Below are positions 16,463-24,473 of a DNA stretch of 54,609 nucleotides, one piece after another. The DNA lies in assembly GCA_018711815.1 (NCBI GenBank), contig DVHU01000081.1, forward strand, positions 1 through 54,609, read 5' to 3'. The first letter of the stretch is position 1. Each line of letters begins with the position of its first letter. The notes under the pieces were generated by a model, which ran no database searches, was not told where the DNA came from, and was given only the letters and a program-made list of their open reading frames with translations. The translations under genes and the position numbers were made by a program. This DNA comes from Candidatus Egerieimonas intestinavium (GTDB lineage: Bacteria > Bacillota > Clostridia > Lachnospirales > Lachnospiraceae).

Positions 16463-16533
16463 ATATCCGCTGCGCGGATATGGCCTCCGGCGGATTTTAG
16501 CGCCCGGTTTTCTGCGCCTTGCGCAGAAACCGG
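16463..16533 (-). other. two hairpins in the leader of the response-regulator gene
   Basis: ATATCCGC/GCGGATAT (16463-16481) and CCGGTTTTCTGCGC/GCGCAGAAACCGG (16504-16533, one bulged base) lie between the probable transcription start and the start codon. No U run follows, so they look like leader structures and not terminators. Confidence 0.6.
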
Positions 16534-16542
16534 TATGCGCCT

Positions 16543-16596
16543 ATCATACCATATTTCTCTCCCAAATTCGGGAACTTGATGTAACCATATTGTAAA
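16543..16596 (-). promoter_or_regulatory. promoter with OmpR-type direct repeat before the response regulator
   Basis: The minus strand reads TTTACAATATGGTTACAT (16596-16579), then 30 bp, then TATGAT (16543-16548). Repeat spacing and distance to the -10 box match the site at 14296-14350. The repeat begins three bases after the AraC-type gene's stop. Confidence 0.6.
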
Positions 16597-16598
16597 TC

Positions 16599-17498
16599 TT
16601 AGGTCTTCGCCCGGTTAAGCTTCCGGTAAGCCTTGGGCGTCATGCCGGTTATCTTTTTGAACTGCTTCGCAAAATAGCTGGGGCTGTCAAAGCCGCAGCA
16701 AAGGCCCACCTCGCTGACAGGCATATCTGTGGAAATCAGGAACTCCGCGGCGACGGTGATACGCCGGCGGTTCAGATATTGCATGGGGGATATGTGGAGG
16801 ATATTGGCGAAGGAGCGCTGACATTCCCGCACACAGATGCCGGCCACCCGGGCCAGCTGATCCACAGAAACCATTTCCATGTAATGTTCGTCCATCCAGG
16901 CGATCATCTGCTTCATGCGGAGCTCCTGCTGGCTGCTCTTCCCGCTTCGCCCATTTCCCGAGTCTCCTTTCAGGATAAGGAAAATCTGTGACAGAAGGTT
17001 GCGCACAAGGAATTCATACCCGTCCCCCTTCTCCCTGCAGGCGGCAAAGGCGTCGGAAAACAACTCTGCCATCAGCTCTCCCTGTCGGCAGTCTCCGGGG
17101 CGAAATATCCGGTAAGGGACGCCCTGCTCCAGAAACGGCCGCAGGTACAAAAGCTCATAGGCGCTGCCGGAAGCCCCGGACAGGACAGACGCGTCAAAGA
17201 CCATGGAATGGTAATGGCAGGCATCCAGCCCCGGGTTGGAAACGCCGTGGAGGACGCCGGAATTGGCAAAAAATCCTTCTCCTGGCTCCAGATCAAATTC
17301 TCCGTCCGCGAAGGTAATATGCGCCCTGCCCTCCATCAGCAAAAATATTTCCAGCTCCGGGTGCCAATGGGGCGGAATTTCTCCGGTAACGTACTGGCGG
17401 GTATCTCTGTCGTAAACTGCGCAGGGGAAAAGGACCGTTCCTCTCTCCAGCATTTCTTTCCCTCTGTCATCCTTGGGCACAGAATAAAGCACTTCCAT
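16599..17498 (-). CDS. AraC-family transcriptional regulator with cupin domain
   Basis: A 299-residue regulator. The N-terminal cupin has HWHPELEIFLLMEGRAHITF and EPGEGFFANSGVLHGV, a sugar-binding barrel in this family. The C-terminal part has two AraC helix-turn-helix motifs: VDQLARVAGICVRECQRSF and the strongly conserved VSEVGLCCGFDSPSYFAKQF followed by KKITGMTPKAYRK. AAGGAG lies 7 nt before the ATG. It is transcribed divergently from the HAD phosphatase, a layout that suggests control of that gene and of itself. The effector, perhaps a sugar, is unknown. Confidence 0.9.
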   Translation of the reverse strand: MEVLYSVPKDDRGKEMLERGTVLFPCAVYDRDTRQYVTGEIPPHWHPELEIFLLMEGRAHITFADGEFDLEPGEGFFANSGVLHGVSNPGLDACHYHSMVFDASVLSGASGSAYELLYLRPFLEQGVPYRIFRPGDCRQGELMAELFSDAFAACREKGDGYEFLVRNLLSQIFLILKGDSGNGRSGKSSQQELRMKQMIAWMDEHYMEMVSVDQLARVAGICVRECQRSFANILHISPMQYLNRRRITVAAEFLISTDMPVSEVGLCCGFDSPSYFAKQFKKITGMTPKAYRKLNRAKT

Positions 17499-17552
17499 GG
17501 CAACTCTCCTTTAATTTTTCCTTCAATTCATGGAAATTGTCGTTTTTCTTAT

Positions 17553-17581
17553 ATTATATGCCGTTTTTGGAGGAGAATCAA
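17553..17581 (-). promoter_or_regulatory. promoter of the AraC-family gene
   Basis: On the minus strand TTGATT (17576-17581), 17 bp, then TATAAT (17553-17558), about 55 bp upstream of the AraC start. On the plus strand a TATAAT near 17600 (no clear -35) may serve the HAD gene. Confidence 0.55.
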
Positions 17582-17649
17582 CAAGGATAATTCGTTATAA
17601 TGGCTTTGTAAGCAACAACATAGACTTTATGCCGAGGAGATGTATATCT

Positions 17650-18414
17650 ATGGAAAGAATCAAAGAGGTGGCAGATTCCATGATGATATCAAATTTGATC
17701 TATATGGCGCAGGAAAGCACCTGCGAGGCCGTAAGACAGAGATATCTTGACCAGGCAATCCTGCTGATGAAGAAAAAGAGGGAGGGGAGACAGGCAGTGA
17801 ACTATCGTAATTTAATATTTGATCTGGACGGCACCCTGATCGATACCGAGAGGGCAGTGCTGAAAACCTGGCAATTTACCCTGAAAAGCTATCATTACTA
17901 TTATTCTCTGGATGAATTGAGATGTGTGCTTGGCATTACCACTAAAAATGCAATCGCCATGCTCCATGTGACGGTAGATACCCAGTTCGAAGAGAAGTGG
18001 ATAAGAAATTACGAGCGTTTTGCCCCGGAAGCGGATTTTTTCCCGGGAACAAAAGAAATGCTTCTGACTTTAAAATCCAGGGGCTGTTCCCTGGGCGTGG
18101 TCACTTCCAGATACCGGGAGGAGTACGACAAGTATTTCCGTATTTTCCGCCTGGAGGAAATCTTTGACCGTATTGTCTGTTCGGATGAGACCGCAAAGCA
18201 TAAGCCAACCCCCGAGCCCCTCTATAAATATGCGGAATTGGAGGCGGCAGATCTCTCCTCCTGCATTTATATCGGAGACATGCCTACGGATATCGAGTGT
18301 GCAAAAAATGCGGGAATTGCCGCCGGTCTGGTTCTGTGGAATCACTCCGGAATTTTATGCCGGGAGGCTGATTTCCTCTTCCACACCCCGGAAGAGCTGC
18401 TGGAGCTGCTGTAG
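17650..18414 (+). CDS. HAD-family hydrolase (phosphatase-like)
   Basis: A 254-residue protein with HAD motif I FDLDGTLIDTE (about residues 57-67), motif II VVTSRY, motif III Lys in KHKPTPEP and motif IV YIGDMPTDIECAKNAG. It belongs to the beta-phosphoglucomutase or phosphoglycolate phosphatase branch and should hydrolyse a small phosphorylated metabolite. About 50 residues precede motif I, more than usual. The ATG at 17650 has GAGGAG 10 nt upstream. A GTG at 17797 also has a good site (GGGGAG, 7 nt) and would remove the extension, so two start points are possible. Confidence 0.87.
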   Translation: MERIKEVADSMMISNLIYMAQESTCEAVRQRYLDQAILLMKKKREGRQAVNYRNLIFDLDGTLIDTERAVLKTWQFTLKSYHYYYSLDELRCVLGITTKNAIAMLHVTVDTQFEEKWIRNYERFAPEADFFPGTKEMLLTLKSRGCSLGVVTSRYREEYDKYFRIFRLEEIFDRIVCSDETAKHKPTPEPLYKYAELEAADLSSCIYIGDMPTDIECAKNAGIAAGLVLWNHSGILCREADFLFHTPEELLELL

Positions 18415-18459
18415 AATTGTTGTACGAACCAGATACTTCTGCAGTCCAGCGCTGTCTGG

Positions 18460-19242
18460 CTATTTGTAATTTCGCTTTAACCGGGGATCGAGAGGTTTCC
18501 CGTCCCGGCAGCGCTCATAGAAGTCCGTCACCAGCTCCCGCCCCAGGGGCACTGCCTCCCGGACCATATTCATGAGGACTTCGGTGCTCTCCTGGCACCC
18601 GGGGCAGACCTTTCTGCCCATGATCATGCCGCCCACAAAAAACTTCTTCCCTCCCAGGCCAAAGAGCCACCTGAGCAGAGCCTCCTTCCGGGGACTTCTG
18701 CAGATCAGAAGCCGGGAATACCGCTGAAACCCTCTCATGCAGTCCTGGATAATCTCCGGGGTTGTCCCGGGAAACAGCTGGGCGATCTTCCGGCTCAGCC
18801 GCCGGCTGGGACGCAGATGGGCCACCGGGTCCACCAGCAGAGGATTCTTGCCCCTCTCCTGCATCAGGGCCCGGTCCAGTTCCGTCTCAATGTCCGAGTG
18901 GCGCACCCCGTGAAGCTCCTCATACCGGGACACATAGGGATGGCAGACGGAATCCAGGGCGAAATGGCATAGAAAACCCATCAGGTAGGCCTTCAGCACT
19001 CCGTCGCCGGCCGCCAGGCCCCTACCCTGGCAGAAAAAGGAAAACGCCTCCTCCTGGTGAGCCCGATGGCCGATGGCGGCAATCTTATTTTTTAGATAAG
19101 GCTTATAAAAGAAAAACAGATCCGGGCCGTGAAGCCCCACCAGGTAGGCCTGGGGATGCAGGCGGATACACCGCCGGATCTCCCCGGGCAGCTCCCGGTA
19201 GACCATCTTTCCGTAGCAAGTATGCGCATAGGATGCAGGCAT
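18460..19242 (-). CDS. zinc-dependent phospholipase C-like protein
   Basis: A 260-residue protein of the zinc-dependent phospholipase C fold. It opens PASYAHTCYGKMVYRELP with an early histidine, then LVGLHGPDLFFFY and GFLCHFALDSVCHPYVSRYEELH, with the spaced His and Asp residues that bind zinc in the family. There is no signal peptide, unlike the classical secreted alpha-toxin. Similar proteins of unknown role are widespread in Clostridia. AAGGAG lies 9 nt before the ATG. It follows the DegV gene by 21 bp, probably in one operon, and converges with the HAD gene. I assign the fold, not a toxin role. Confidence 0.8.
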   Translation of the reverse strand: MPASYAHTCYGKMVYRELPGEIRRCIRLHPQAYLVGLHGPDLFFFYKPYLKNKIAAIGHRAHQEEAFSFFCQGRGLAAGDGVLKAYLMGFLCHFALDSVCHPYVSRYEELHGVRHSDIETELDRALMQERGKNPLLVDPVAHLRPSRRLSRKIAQLFPGTTPEIIQDCMRGFQRYSRLLICRSPRKEALLRWLFGLGGKKFFVGGMIMGRKVCPGCQESTEVLMNMVREAVPLGRELVTDFYERCRDGKPLDPRLKRNYK

Positions 19243-19263
19243 CCCCTCTCACTCCTTCGTCTG

Positions 19264-20136
19264 TCAGCGTTTATCTCCCAGGAAGAACAGGGCCACCGTT
19301 CCCGGGCCCGCGTGGGCTCCGATGGTAGCGCCGATGGTATTGATCAGCACCTTCTCAATGCCGTAGCGCTCCTTCACCAGGGCGGCCACATACTCCGCGT
19401 CCTCCTGGCAGTCCCCGTGGCTGATGAAGATTTCCGTATTTTTCCCCTTGTAGCTGCCCAGGCGCTCCTCCATCATATCCACCAGGGCGGCCAGGGAGCG
19501 CTTTCTTCCCCGGACCTTGCCCACGGCCACCAGATGGCCCTCGTCGTCCACATGGAGCAGCGGCTTAATGTTGATCATGCTGCCCAGAACCGCCGTGGCC
19601 CGGGAAACTCTTCCGCCCCGGTATAAGTGATGCAGATCATCCACAGTAAACACGTGGCAGAAATTCAGCTTGTGCTCCTCCAGCCACTGGGCAATCTCCT
19701 CCATGGACTTGCCTTCCCGCTTCAGCTCCACAGCCTTGTGGACGAAAAGCCCCTCACCCAGGGAGGCGCAGAGACTGTCGATGACAATGATCTCATACTC
19801 CGGGTGCTCCTCCTTCAGATCCTCCGCCGCCAGCCGGGCGCTGTTGCAGCTGCCGCTTAAGCCGGAGGAAAATGCCAGATGAAGGATAGCTTTGCCCTCC
19901 CGCAGGTACGGCAGCCAGACCTCCTTGGCGTCCTCGCTGTTGATCTGGGATGTGGTAGGCATGGAGCCGCCTCTCATTCTGGCGTAGAATTCCTTGCTGG
20001 GGAGCTCATTCTCTTTTCCGTACACCTGGCCGTCCAGATTGTAGGTCAGGTACATGTACTCCAGGCCGTTTTCTTTATAGTAGCTGTACGGCAGATCCGC
20101 CGTATTGTCTGTGGTGATAACAAAATCTTTTATCAT
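19264..20136 (-). CDS. DegV-family fatty-acid-binding protein
   Basis: A 290-residue protein with the DegV pattern: N-terminal TTDNTADLPYSYY, then PTTSQIN, the AFSSGLSGSCNSARLAAEDL loop, VIDSLCASLGEGL, and a C-terminal NTIGATIGAHAGPGTVALFF. In known members (FakB) the fold binds a fatty acid and presents it to the kinase FakA; no kinase gene is visible in this window. GGAGG lies 9 nt before the ATG. The gene is between the S41 peptidase (57-bp gap) and the phospholipase C-like gene. Confidence 0.93.
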   Translation of the reverse strand: MIKDFVITTDNTADLPYSYYKENGLEYMYLTYNLDGQVYGKENELPSKEFYARMRGGSMPTTSQINSEDAKEVWLPYLREGKAILHLAFSSGLSGSCNSARLAAEDLKEEHPEYEIIVIDSLCASLGEGLFVHKAVELKREGKSMEEIAQWLEEHKLNFCHVFTVDDLHHLYRGGRVSRATAVLGSMINIKPLLHVDDEGHLVAVGKVRGRKRSLAALVDMMEERLGSYKGKNTEIFISHGDCQEDAEYVAALVKERYGIEKVLINTIGATIGAHAGPGTVALFFLGDKR

Positions 20137-20194
20137 AAGCCTTGCCCTCCATTTCTGTTCCTATCATATCACCCGCCCTTTGCCCAAGCAAGCA

Positions 20195-21454
20195 TTATTT
20201 CAGGGAATTCACCACTTCCACAGCCTTCAAAAGCTGCCGATCCTCCCACTGCTCTCCGGCGATAAGATCATTGACCGTCATGGACTCCACCTCCACGTCC
20301 GGGGTGATCCCGGTGCCGTTGAGATCTGTGCCCTTGGGCGTCAGATAACTGGAGGCCGTGAGCCGCAAAACGCTGCCGTCATCCAGGGCATAGTAGCTTT
20401 GCACCACGCCTTTGCCGTAGGTGGTCTTGCCCACCAGCGTACCTACTCCGTGATCCTGCACCGCCCCGGCAAAGATCTCCGAGGCGCTGGCGCTGCCCTC
20501 GTTTACCAGCACCACCAGGGGAATGGATATAGGCGTCTCCCCGGAGCTGGTATACTCCGTCACTTCCCCGCTGCTCTTCTTCACCGAGACCAGAAGCCCC
20601 TCCGGCATGAAGGAGTCCAGGGTGTCGCATACACTGCTTAGGAGTCCTCCGGGATTTCCCCGCAGATCGATGATCAGCCGCTGCATTCCCTGCTCCGCAA
20701 GGCTGTCCATGGCCTCCTGGAACTGGTGGGGGGTTCCGTCGGTAAACTCCGTGATCTGGATATAGCCCACGGAATCCTCCATCATCTGAGTGTTGACCAC
20801 AATGGTCTCCAGCAGGTTCACGGTGACGTCCGTCTCCACCCGCTCTCCGTCCCGGTCCACCACGAAGTGGAGCACTGCCCCCTCCTCCTGCTGATGGATG
20901 TAGTCGCTGACAGCGCTAAATTCCACCTGGGAGACCACCAGCTCATCAATCTGTACCAGTACGTCCCCGGCCTGAAGCCCCGCGGCCTCCGCCGGCCGTC
21001 CCTGGCTGCACTCAGTGATCACCACCTCCCCGGTCTCCTGATCCTGGCTGATGGTGATGCCCACCCCCGCGTAATTTCCCTCGTTGGAGCGCTTCACATC
21101 CCGGTACTCCTCCGCGGAATAATACTTGGAGTACTGATCCCCCAATCCGGACACCAGGCCCTGGTAGAGGCCCTCCCGCAGCTCCTCCTGGTCAATCTCG
21201 TCGGCCTTCAGATAATTTCTCCGCATCAGCCCTTCCAGTTCCCGGAGCTTCGCCTCCACCTGGCCGTTGAGGGTAGTGGAGGTTGTCAGATTCATCAGAT
21301 AAGTGAAGCCGCCGGTGGCCAGCCAGAGGACTGCCGCCAGAGCCAGCCCCGCCGCAGCTCCTATGGCGATGCCTTTTTTGCGCTCTCTTTGAAAATCCGC
21401 TCTGGGATCCTTCGCCTCTTCCTCCTGCAGCTTCTGTTCTTCTCTATCTTCCAT
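20195..21454 (-). CDS. S41 C-terminal processing peptidase
   Basis: A 419-residue membrane-anchored serine peptidase. One membrane helix at about residues 28-47 (AIGAAAGLALAAVLWLATGG) is followed by a PDZ domain (GVGITISQDQETGEVVITE...GDVLVQIDE) and the tail-processing core. The catalytic Ser is in NEGSASASEIFAGA and the Lys in GKTTYGKGVVQ. The ATG at 21454 has AAAGG 7 nt upstream; an open frame extends 12 codons further. It follows ftsX after a gap occupied by a palindromic repeat. In Firmicutes such peptidases process envelope proteins; pairing with FtsEX suggests a role in cell-wall hydrolase control, which is inference. Confidence 0.93.
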   Translation of the reverse strand: MEDREEQKLQEEEAKDPRADFQRERKKGIAIGAAAGLALAAVLWLATGGFTYLMNLTTSTTLNGQVEAKLRELEGLMRRNYLKADEIDQEELREGLYQGLVSGLGDQYSKYYSAEEYRDVKRSNEGNYAGVGITISQDQETGEVVITECSQGRPAEAAGLQAGDVLVQIDELVVSQVEFSAVSDYIHQQEEGAVLHFVVDRDGERVETDVTVNLLETIVVNTQMMEDSVGYIQITEFTDGTPHQFQEAMDSLAEQGMQRLIIDLRGNPGGLLSSVCDTLDSFMPEGLLVSVKKSSGEVTEYTSSGETPISIPLVVLVNEGSASASEIFAGAVQDHGVGTLVGKTTYGKGVVQSYYALDDGSVLRLTASSYLTPKGTDLNGTGITPDVEVESMTVNDLIAGEQWEDRQLLKAVEVVNSLK

Positions 21455-21478
21455 ATTTATGCCTTTCTCATTGACAGA

Positions 21479-21570
21479 GGGCTGCCGCAATTAACAAGTA
21501 TCCCGATAAATCTGCGCATCCTAAGGGAATACACGGATTTACCGGGAAAATTGATTAACGCGGCAGCCCC
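21479..21570. repeat. palindromic intergenic repeat, GGGCTGCCGC family, copy A
   Basis: GGGCTGCCGC (21479-21488) pairs with GCGGCAGCCC (21560-21569). Inner pairs TCCCG/CGGGA and TAAATC/GATTTA extend the hairpin. The left arm matches copy B (35258-35322) in the form GGGCTGYCGCARTTAAC followed by RAGTATCCC. Its T-rich side points to the plus strand, against the ftsX-S41 direction, so it should not stop this operon. Confidence 0.7.
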
Positions 21571-21603
21571 TTTTCTAACTATTTTACTCTGGGACTGACC
21601 TTC

Positions 21604-22521
21604 TTATACTTTCAGATGCTTGCGGATGGTGAACATACTTCCGATAAATCCGATGCCCATTCCCAGGATCAGACCCACGGGCAGCAGAACCACAAATACC
21701 TGATTCACATCCATAAAGGTAATCACATTGGACAGCACACTGAATTTCTCCAGTATGTACCGCACCACCTTCTCGTAGAGAACATACAACACACCTAAGG
21801 GAATGGCCGAGCCAATAAGTCCCAGGATGATACCCTCCACAATGAAGGGGAAGCGAACGAAAAAGTTAGTGGCGCCGATCAGCTTCATAATTCCGATCTC
21901 CTCCTTGCGGACGGAGATACCGATGGCAACGGTGTTGCTGATCAGGAAGATGGCCACCGCCAGCAGGATTCCGATGATGGCGATGGAGATATAGCCGATC
22001 ATCTTGTTAAAGCTGCTCAAGGTAGCGGTCACTCCCGTGGCCTGATTTACCTGGCGCACCCCGTCCAGACCGCGGATATAGTCGGCCAGGTCATCCTGAA
22101 CCTCCACGTTCTTGGCGTACACCTCGTAGCTGGCTGAATACAGCAGCGGATTGTCGTTGTCCTTAAAACCGCTCTTTAACTCCTCCTGTCCATCCGGGAA
22201 GTAGTCCTCCGCGAACTCCTCCCAGGCCTGGTCGGCGGAAATATAGCGGATATCGTTGACATAGTCCGTGCGGCTGGCAATCTGCTTGCCGATGGCGTCG
22301 ATGGTGGCCTGGTCTGCCCCGTCCTCAAACATGACGGTCATGGACACGCCCTCCTCCACGTTGCGCACCATATAACGGAAATTCACAATAATAGCAAATA
22401 CCAGTCCAAACAGGAAGATACAGGCTCCCATGGTGGCGATGGATGCGATGGAGAACAGCTTGTTTCTCCAGATATTCTTGCCGCCCTGCTTCACACTGTA
22501 GCCGATTGTACTAACTCTCAT
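21604..22521 (-). CDS. ftsX: cell division permease-like protein FtsX
   Basis: A 305-residue protein with one N-terminal membrane helix, an extracellular domain of about 110 residues and three C-terminal helices (IGYISIAIIGILLAVAIFLIS, PFIVEGIILGLIGSAIPLG, VLLPVGLILGMGIGFIGS). This is the standard FtsX topology. The KEEIGIMKLIGATNFFVRFPF motif is diagnostic. The start MRVSTIGYS at 22521 lies within the last codons of ftsE (11-nt overlap). FtsX together with FtsE controls cell-wall hydrolases at the septum and, in Bacillus, during elongation and sporulation. Confidence 0.97.
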   Translation of the reverse strand: MRVSTIGYSVKQGGKNIWRNKLFSIASIATMGACIFLFGLVFAIIVNFRYMVRNVEEGVSMTVMFEDGADQATIDAIGKQIASRTDYVNDIRYISADQAWEEFAEDYFPDGQEELKSGFKDNDNPLLYSASYEVYAKNVEVQDDLADYIRGLDGVRQVNQATGVTATLSSFNKMIGYISIAIIGILLAVAIFLISNTVAIGISVRKEEIGIMKLIGATNFFVRFPFIVEGIILGLIGSAIPLGVLYVLYEKVVRYILEKFSVLSNVITFMDVNQVFVVLLPVGLILGMGIGFIGSMFTIRKHLKV

Positions 22522-23194
22522 GGTATTCACCTTCTTGTTCGTCGCTGACAATGACGCCTTTCTTCATCGTAATAACCCGCTTTTTAAAGGCATTTACGAT
22601 CTCTCGGTTGTGGGTCACGACCAGCACGGTGGTACCGCGCTCGTTAATCTCCTCCAAAAGCTTCATAATTTCAAAGGAATTCTTGGGGTCCAGATTTCCT
22701 GTGGGCTCATCCGCCAGCAGAATCTCAGGACGATTTACCAGAGCTCTGGCCAGGGCCACTCTCTGCTGCTCTCCACCGGACAGCTGCCGGGGCAGGGACT
22801 TATACTTCTCAGCCAGTCCCACCACAGTGAGCACCTCGGGCACTCTCTTCTTGATGACACGGTTCGGGCGCTCGATAACCCTCTGGGCAAAGGCCACATT
22901 CTCGTAGACATTCCGGTCCTTCAGAAGCCGGAAATCCTGGAATACCACGCCCAGACACCGACGGTATTTGGGGATCTTGCGCCGTCTCAGCTTGTTCAGC
23001 AGCTGATTATTCACCGTTATGGTGCCCTCCGTGGGCTCCAGTTCCTTTAACAGCAGCTTAATCAGCGTTGATTTTCCGGAGCCGCTGTTTCCCACTACGA
23101 AAACAAATTCCCCCTTATCAATGTGCAAGGATACATTGTTCAGGGCCGGCTGCCCCTTGCTGTATGACTTGCTTACGCCGTTTAACGTAATCAT
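22511..23194 (-). CDS. ftsE: cell division ATP-binding protein FtsE
   Basis: A 227-residue ABC ATPase. It has Walker A GNSGSGKST, LLKELEPTEGTI after it, the Q-loop VFQDFRLLKDRNVYENVAF typical of FtsE, signature LSGGEQQRVALARAL and Walker B ILLADEPTGNLDP. The length is normal for the family. It overlaps ftsX by 11 nt, so the pair is translationally coupled. The CdaR-like gene lies 11 bp upstream on the same strand and may be co-transcribed. Confidence 0.97.
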   Translation of the reverse strand: MITLNGVSKSYSKGQPALNNVSLHIDKGEFVFVVGNSGSGKSTLIKLLLKELEPTEGTITVNNQLLNKLRRRKIPKYRRCLGVVFQDFRLLKDRNVYENVAFAQRVIERPNRVIKKRVPEVLTVVGLAEKYKSLPRQLSGGEQQRVALARALVNRPEILLADEPTGNLDPKNSFEIMKLLEEINERGTTVLVVTHNREIVNAFKKRVITMKKGVIVSDEQEGEYHES

Positions 23195-23205
23195 GTTACT
23201 CCTCC

Positions 23206-24291
23206 TTAGTAATCGAGTGTTTCCATGTACTTCATATACCTGACAACCATCAGCGCAATCTTGAAGGTAATCGCATCCTCAAAAACGCGCAGATCCAGGC
23301 CGGTGCTCTTCTGGAGCTTGTCCAGCCGGTATACCAGGGTATTTCTGTGAATGTACAGCTGTCTGGAAGTCTCTGATACATTCAGGCTGTTCTCAAAGAA
23401 TTTATTGATAGTAGTCAAAGTCTCCTCGTCGAAATCATCCGGGGACTTATTCTCAAAAATCTCTTTAATGAACATCTTGCAAAGCGGGATGGGCAGCTGA
23501 TAAATCAGTCGTCCAATTCCCAGGGAGCTGTATGCGATAATGTCTCTGTCGTCGAAGAAAATCTTGCCCACATCCAGGGCCATTCTGGCCTCCTTGTAGG
23601 AGCGGGAAACCTCCTTTAACTCCCGGACAATGGTTCCGTAGGCGATATGGGTCTGGCCGTCCCGGCCTCTTCCCACCGCATCCAGAATCGCCGCGGCGAT
23701 GCGGTCCATCTCCTCGTAGCCGTCGCCCAGCTCAAGCTCCTTCACCACGATAATACTCTTCTCATCCACAGCGGTGATAAAATCGCCGCTCTTGCCGTTG
23801 AACACGCTCTTGACGCTCTCCATGGCGCTGTGATCCTTCTCCTGGTTTGTCTCCAGGATAAATACCACCCGGCGCACATTCACCTCAATGCGCAGCTTCT
23901 TGGCCCGGTTGTAGATATCCACCAGCAGCAGGTTGTCCAACAGCAGGTTCTTGATAAAGTTGTCTTTGTCAAACCGCTCCTTGTAAGCCACCAGCAGGTT
24001 CTGAATCTGGAACGCAGCCATCTTCCCCACCATGTGGACATCCTCACCGCCCCCGGCAATCAGGATATACTCCAGCTGCTGCTCGTCATACACCTTGAAA
24101 AACTGATAATCCTTCACTGTCTGGCTGTCCGCCGGAGACTGGGCAAAACTGCTGATCTCCAGTTCGTTGCTCACTTCCTCGGCAAACGTCTGCACAACCA
24201 CCTTTCCTTCCACATCTGCCACGCAAAAATCCGTTTTGGATATTGCTTTCAAACCGTCAATCGTATTCTGCAGAATCTGATTGGAAATCAT
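23206..24291 (-). CDS. CdaR/PucR-type helix-turn-helix regulator
   Basis: A 361-residue protein. The N-terminal part (ISNQILQNTIDGLKAISKTDFCVADVEGKVVVQTF) resembles the sugar-diacid recognition domain. The middle carries a GGDEF-like PucR domain, and the C-terminal helix-turn-helix SLNVSETSRQLYIHRNTLVYRLDKLQKSTGLD is the PucR/CdaR type. GAGGG lies 8 nt before the ATG at 24291. It is placed just ahead of ftsE, a pairing I have seen as common in Lachnospiraceae. A role in regulating ftsEX is possible but not shown by sequence. Confidence 0.88.
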   Translation of the reverse strand: MISNQILQNTIDGLKAISKTDFCVADVEGKVVVQTFAEEVSNELEISSFAQSPADSQTVKDYQFFKVYDEQQLEYILIAGGGEDVHMVGKMAAFQIQNLLVAYKERFDKDNFIKNLLLDNLLLVDIYNRAKKLRIEVNVRRVVFILETNQEKDHSAMESVKSVFNGKSGDFITAVDEKSIIVVKELELGDGYEEMDRIAAAILDAVGRGRDGQTHIAYGTIVRELKEVSRSYKEARMALDVGKIFFDDRDIIAYSSLGIGRLIYQLPIPLCKMFIKEIFENKSPDDFDEETLTTINKFFENSLNVSETSRQLYIHRNTLVYRLDKLQKSTGLDLRVFEDAITFKIALMVVRYMKYMETLDY

Positions 24292-24473
24292 ATCTTCGTC
24301 CCTCTTTTCATTATATATAGTCACTTCCACATTGCTTACATCCCAAAAAGCAAAGTTACTTAGGTTATATTCTAATATATTTCCACGGAAAAAGAAAGAG
24401 AAAATGTAATAATTTTAACATTTTCACAATATTTTAAGATTCTCCGTCGCCATAAATTTCCCCAAAAACGCCT

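Noticed and set aside
18460-19242. Secreted alpha-toxin-type phospholipase
   Set aside because: There is no signal peptide or C2-like domain; only the zinc-site fold is supported.
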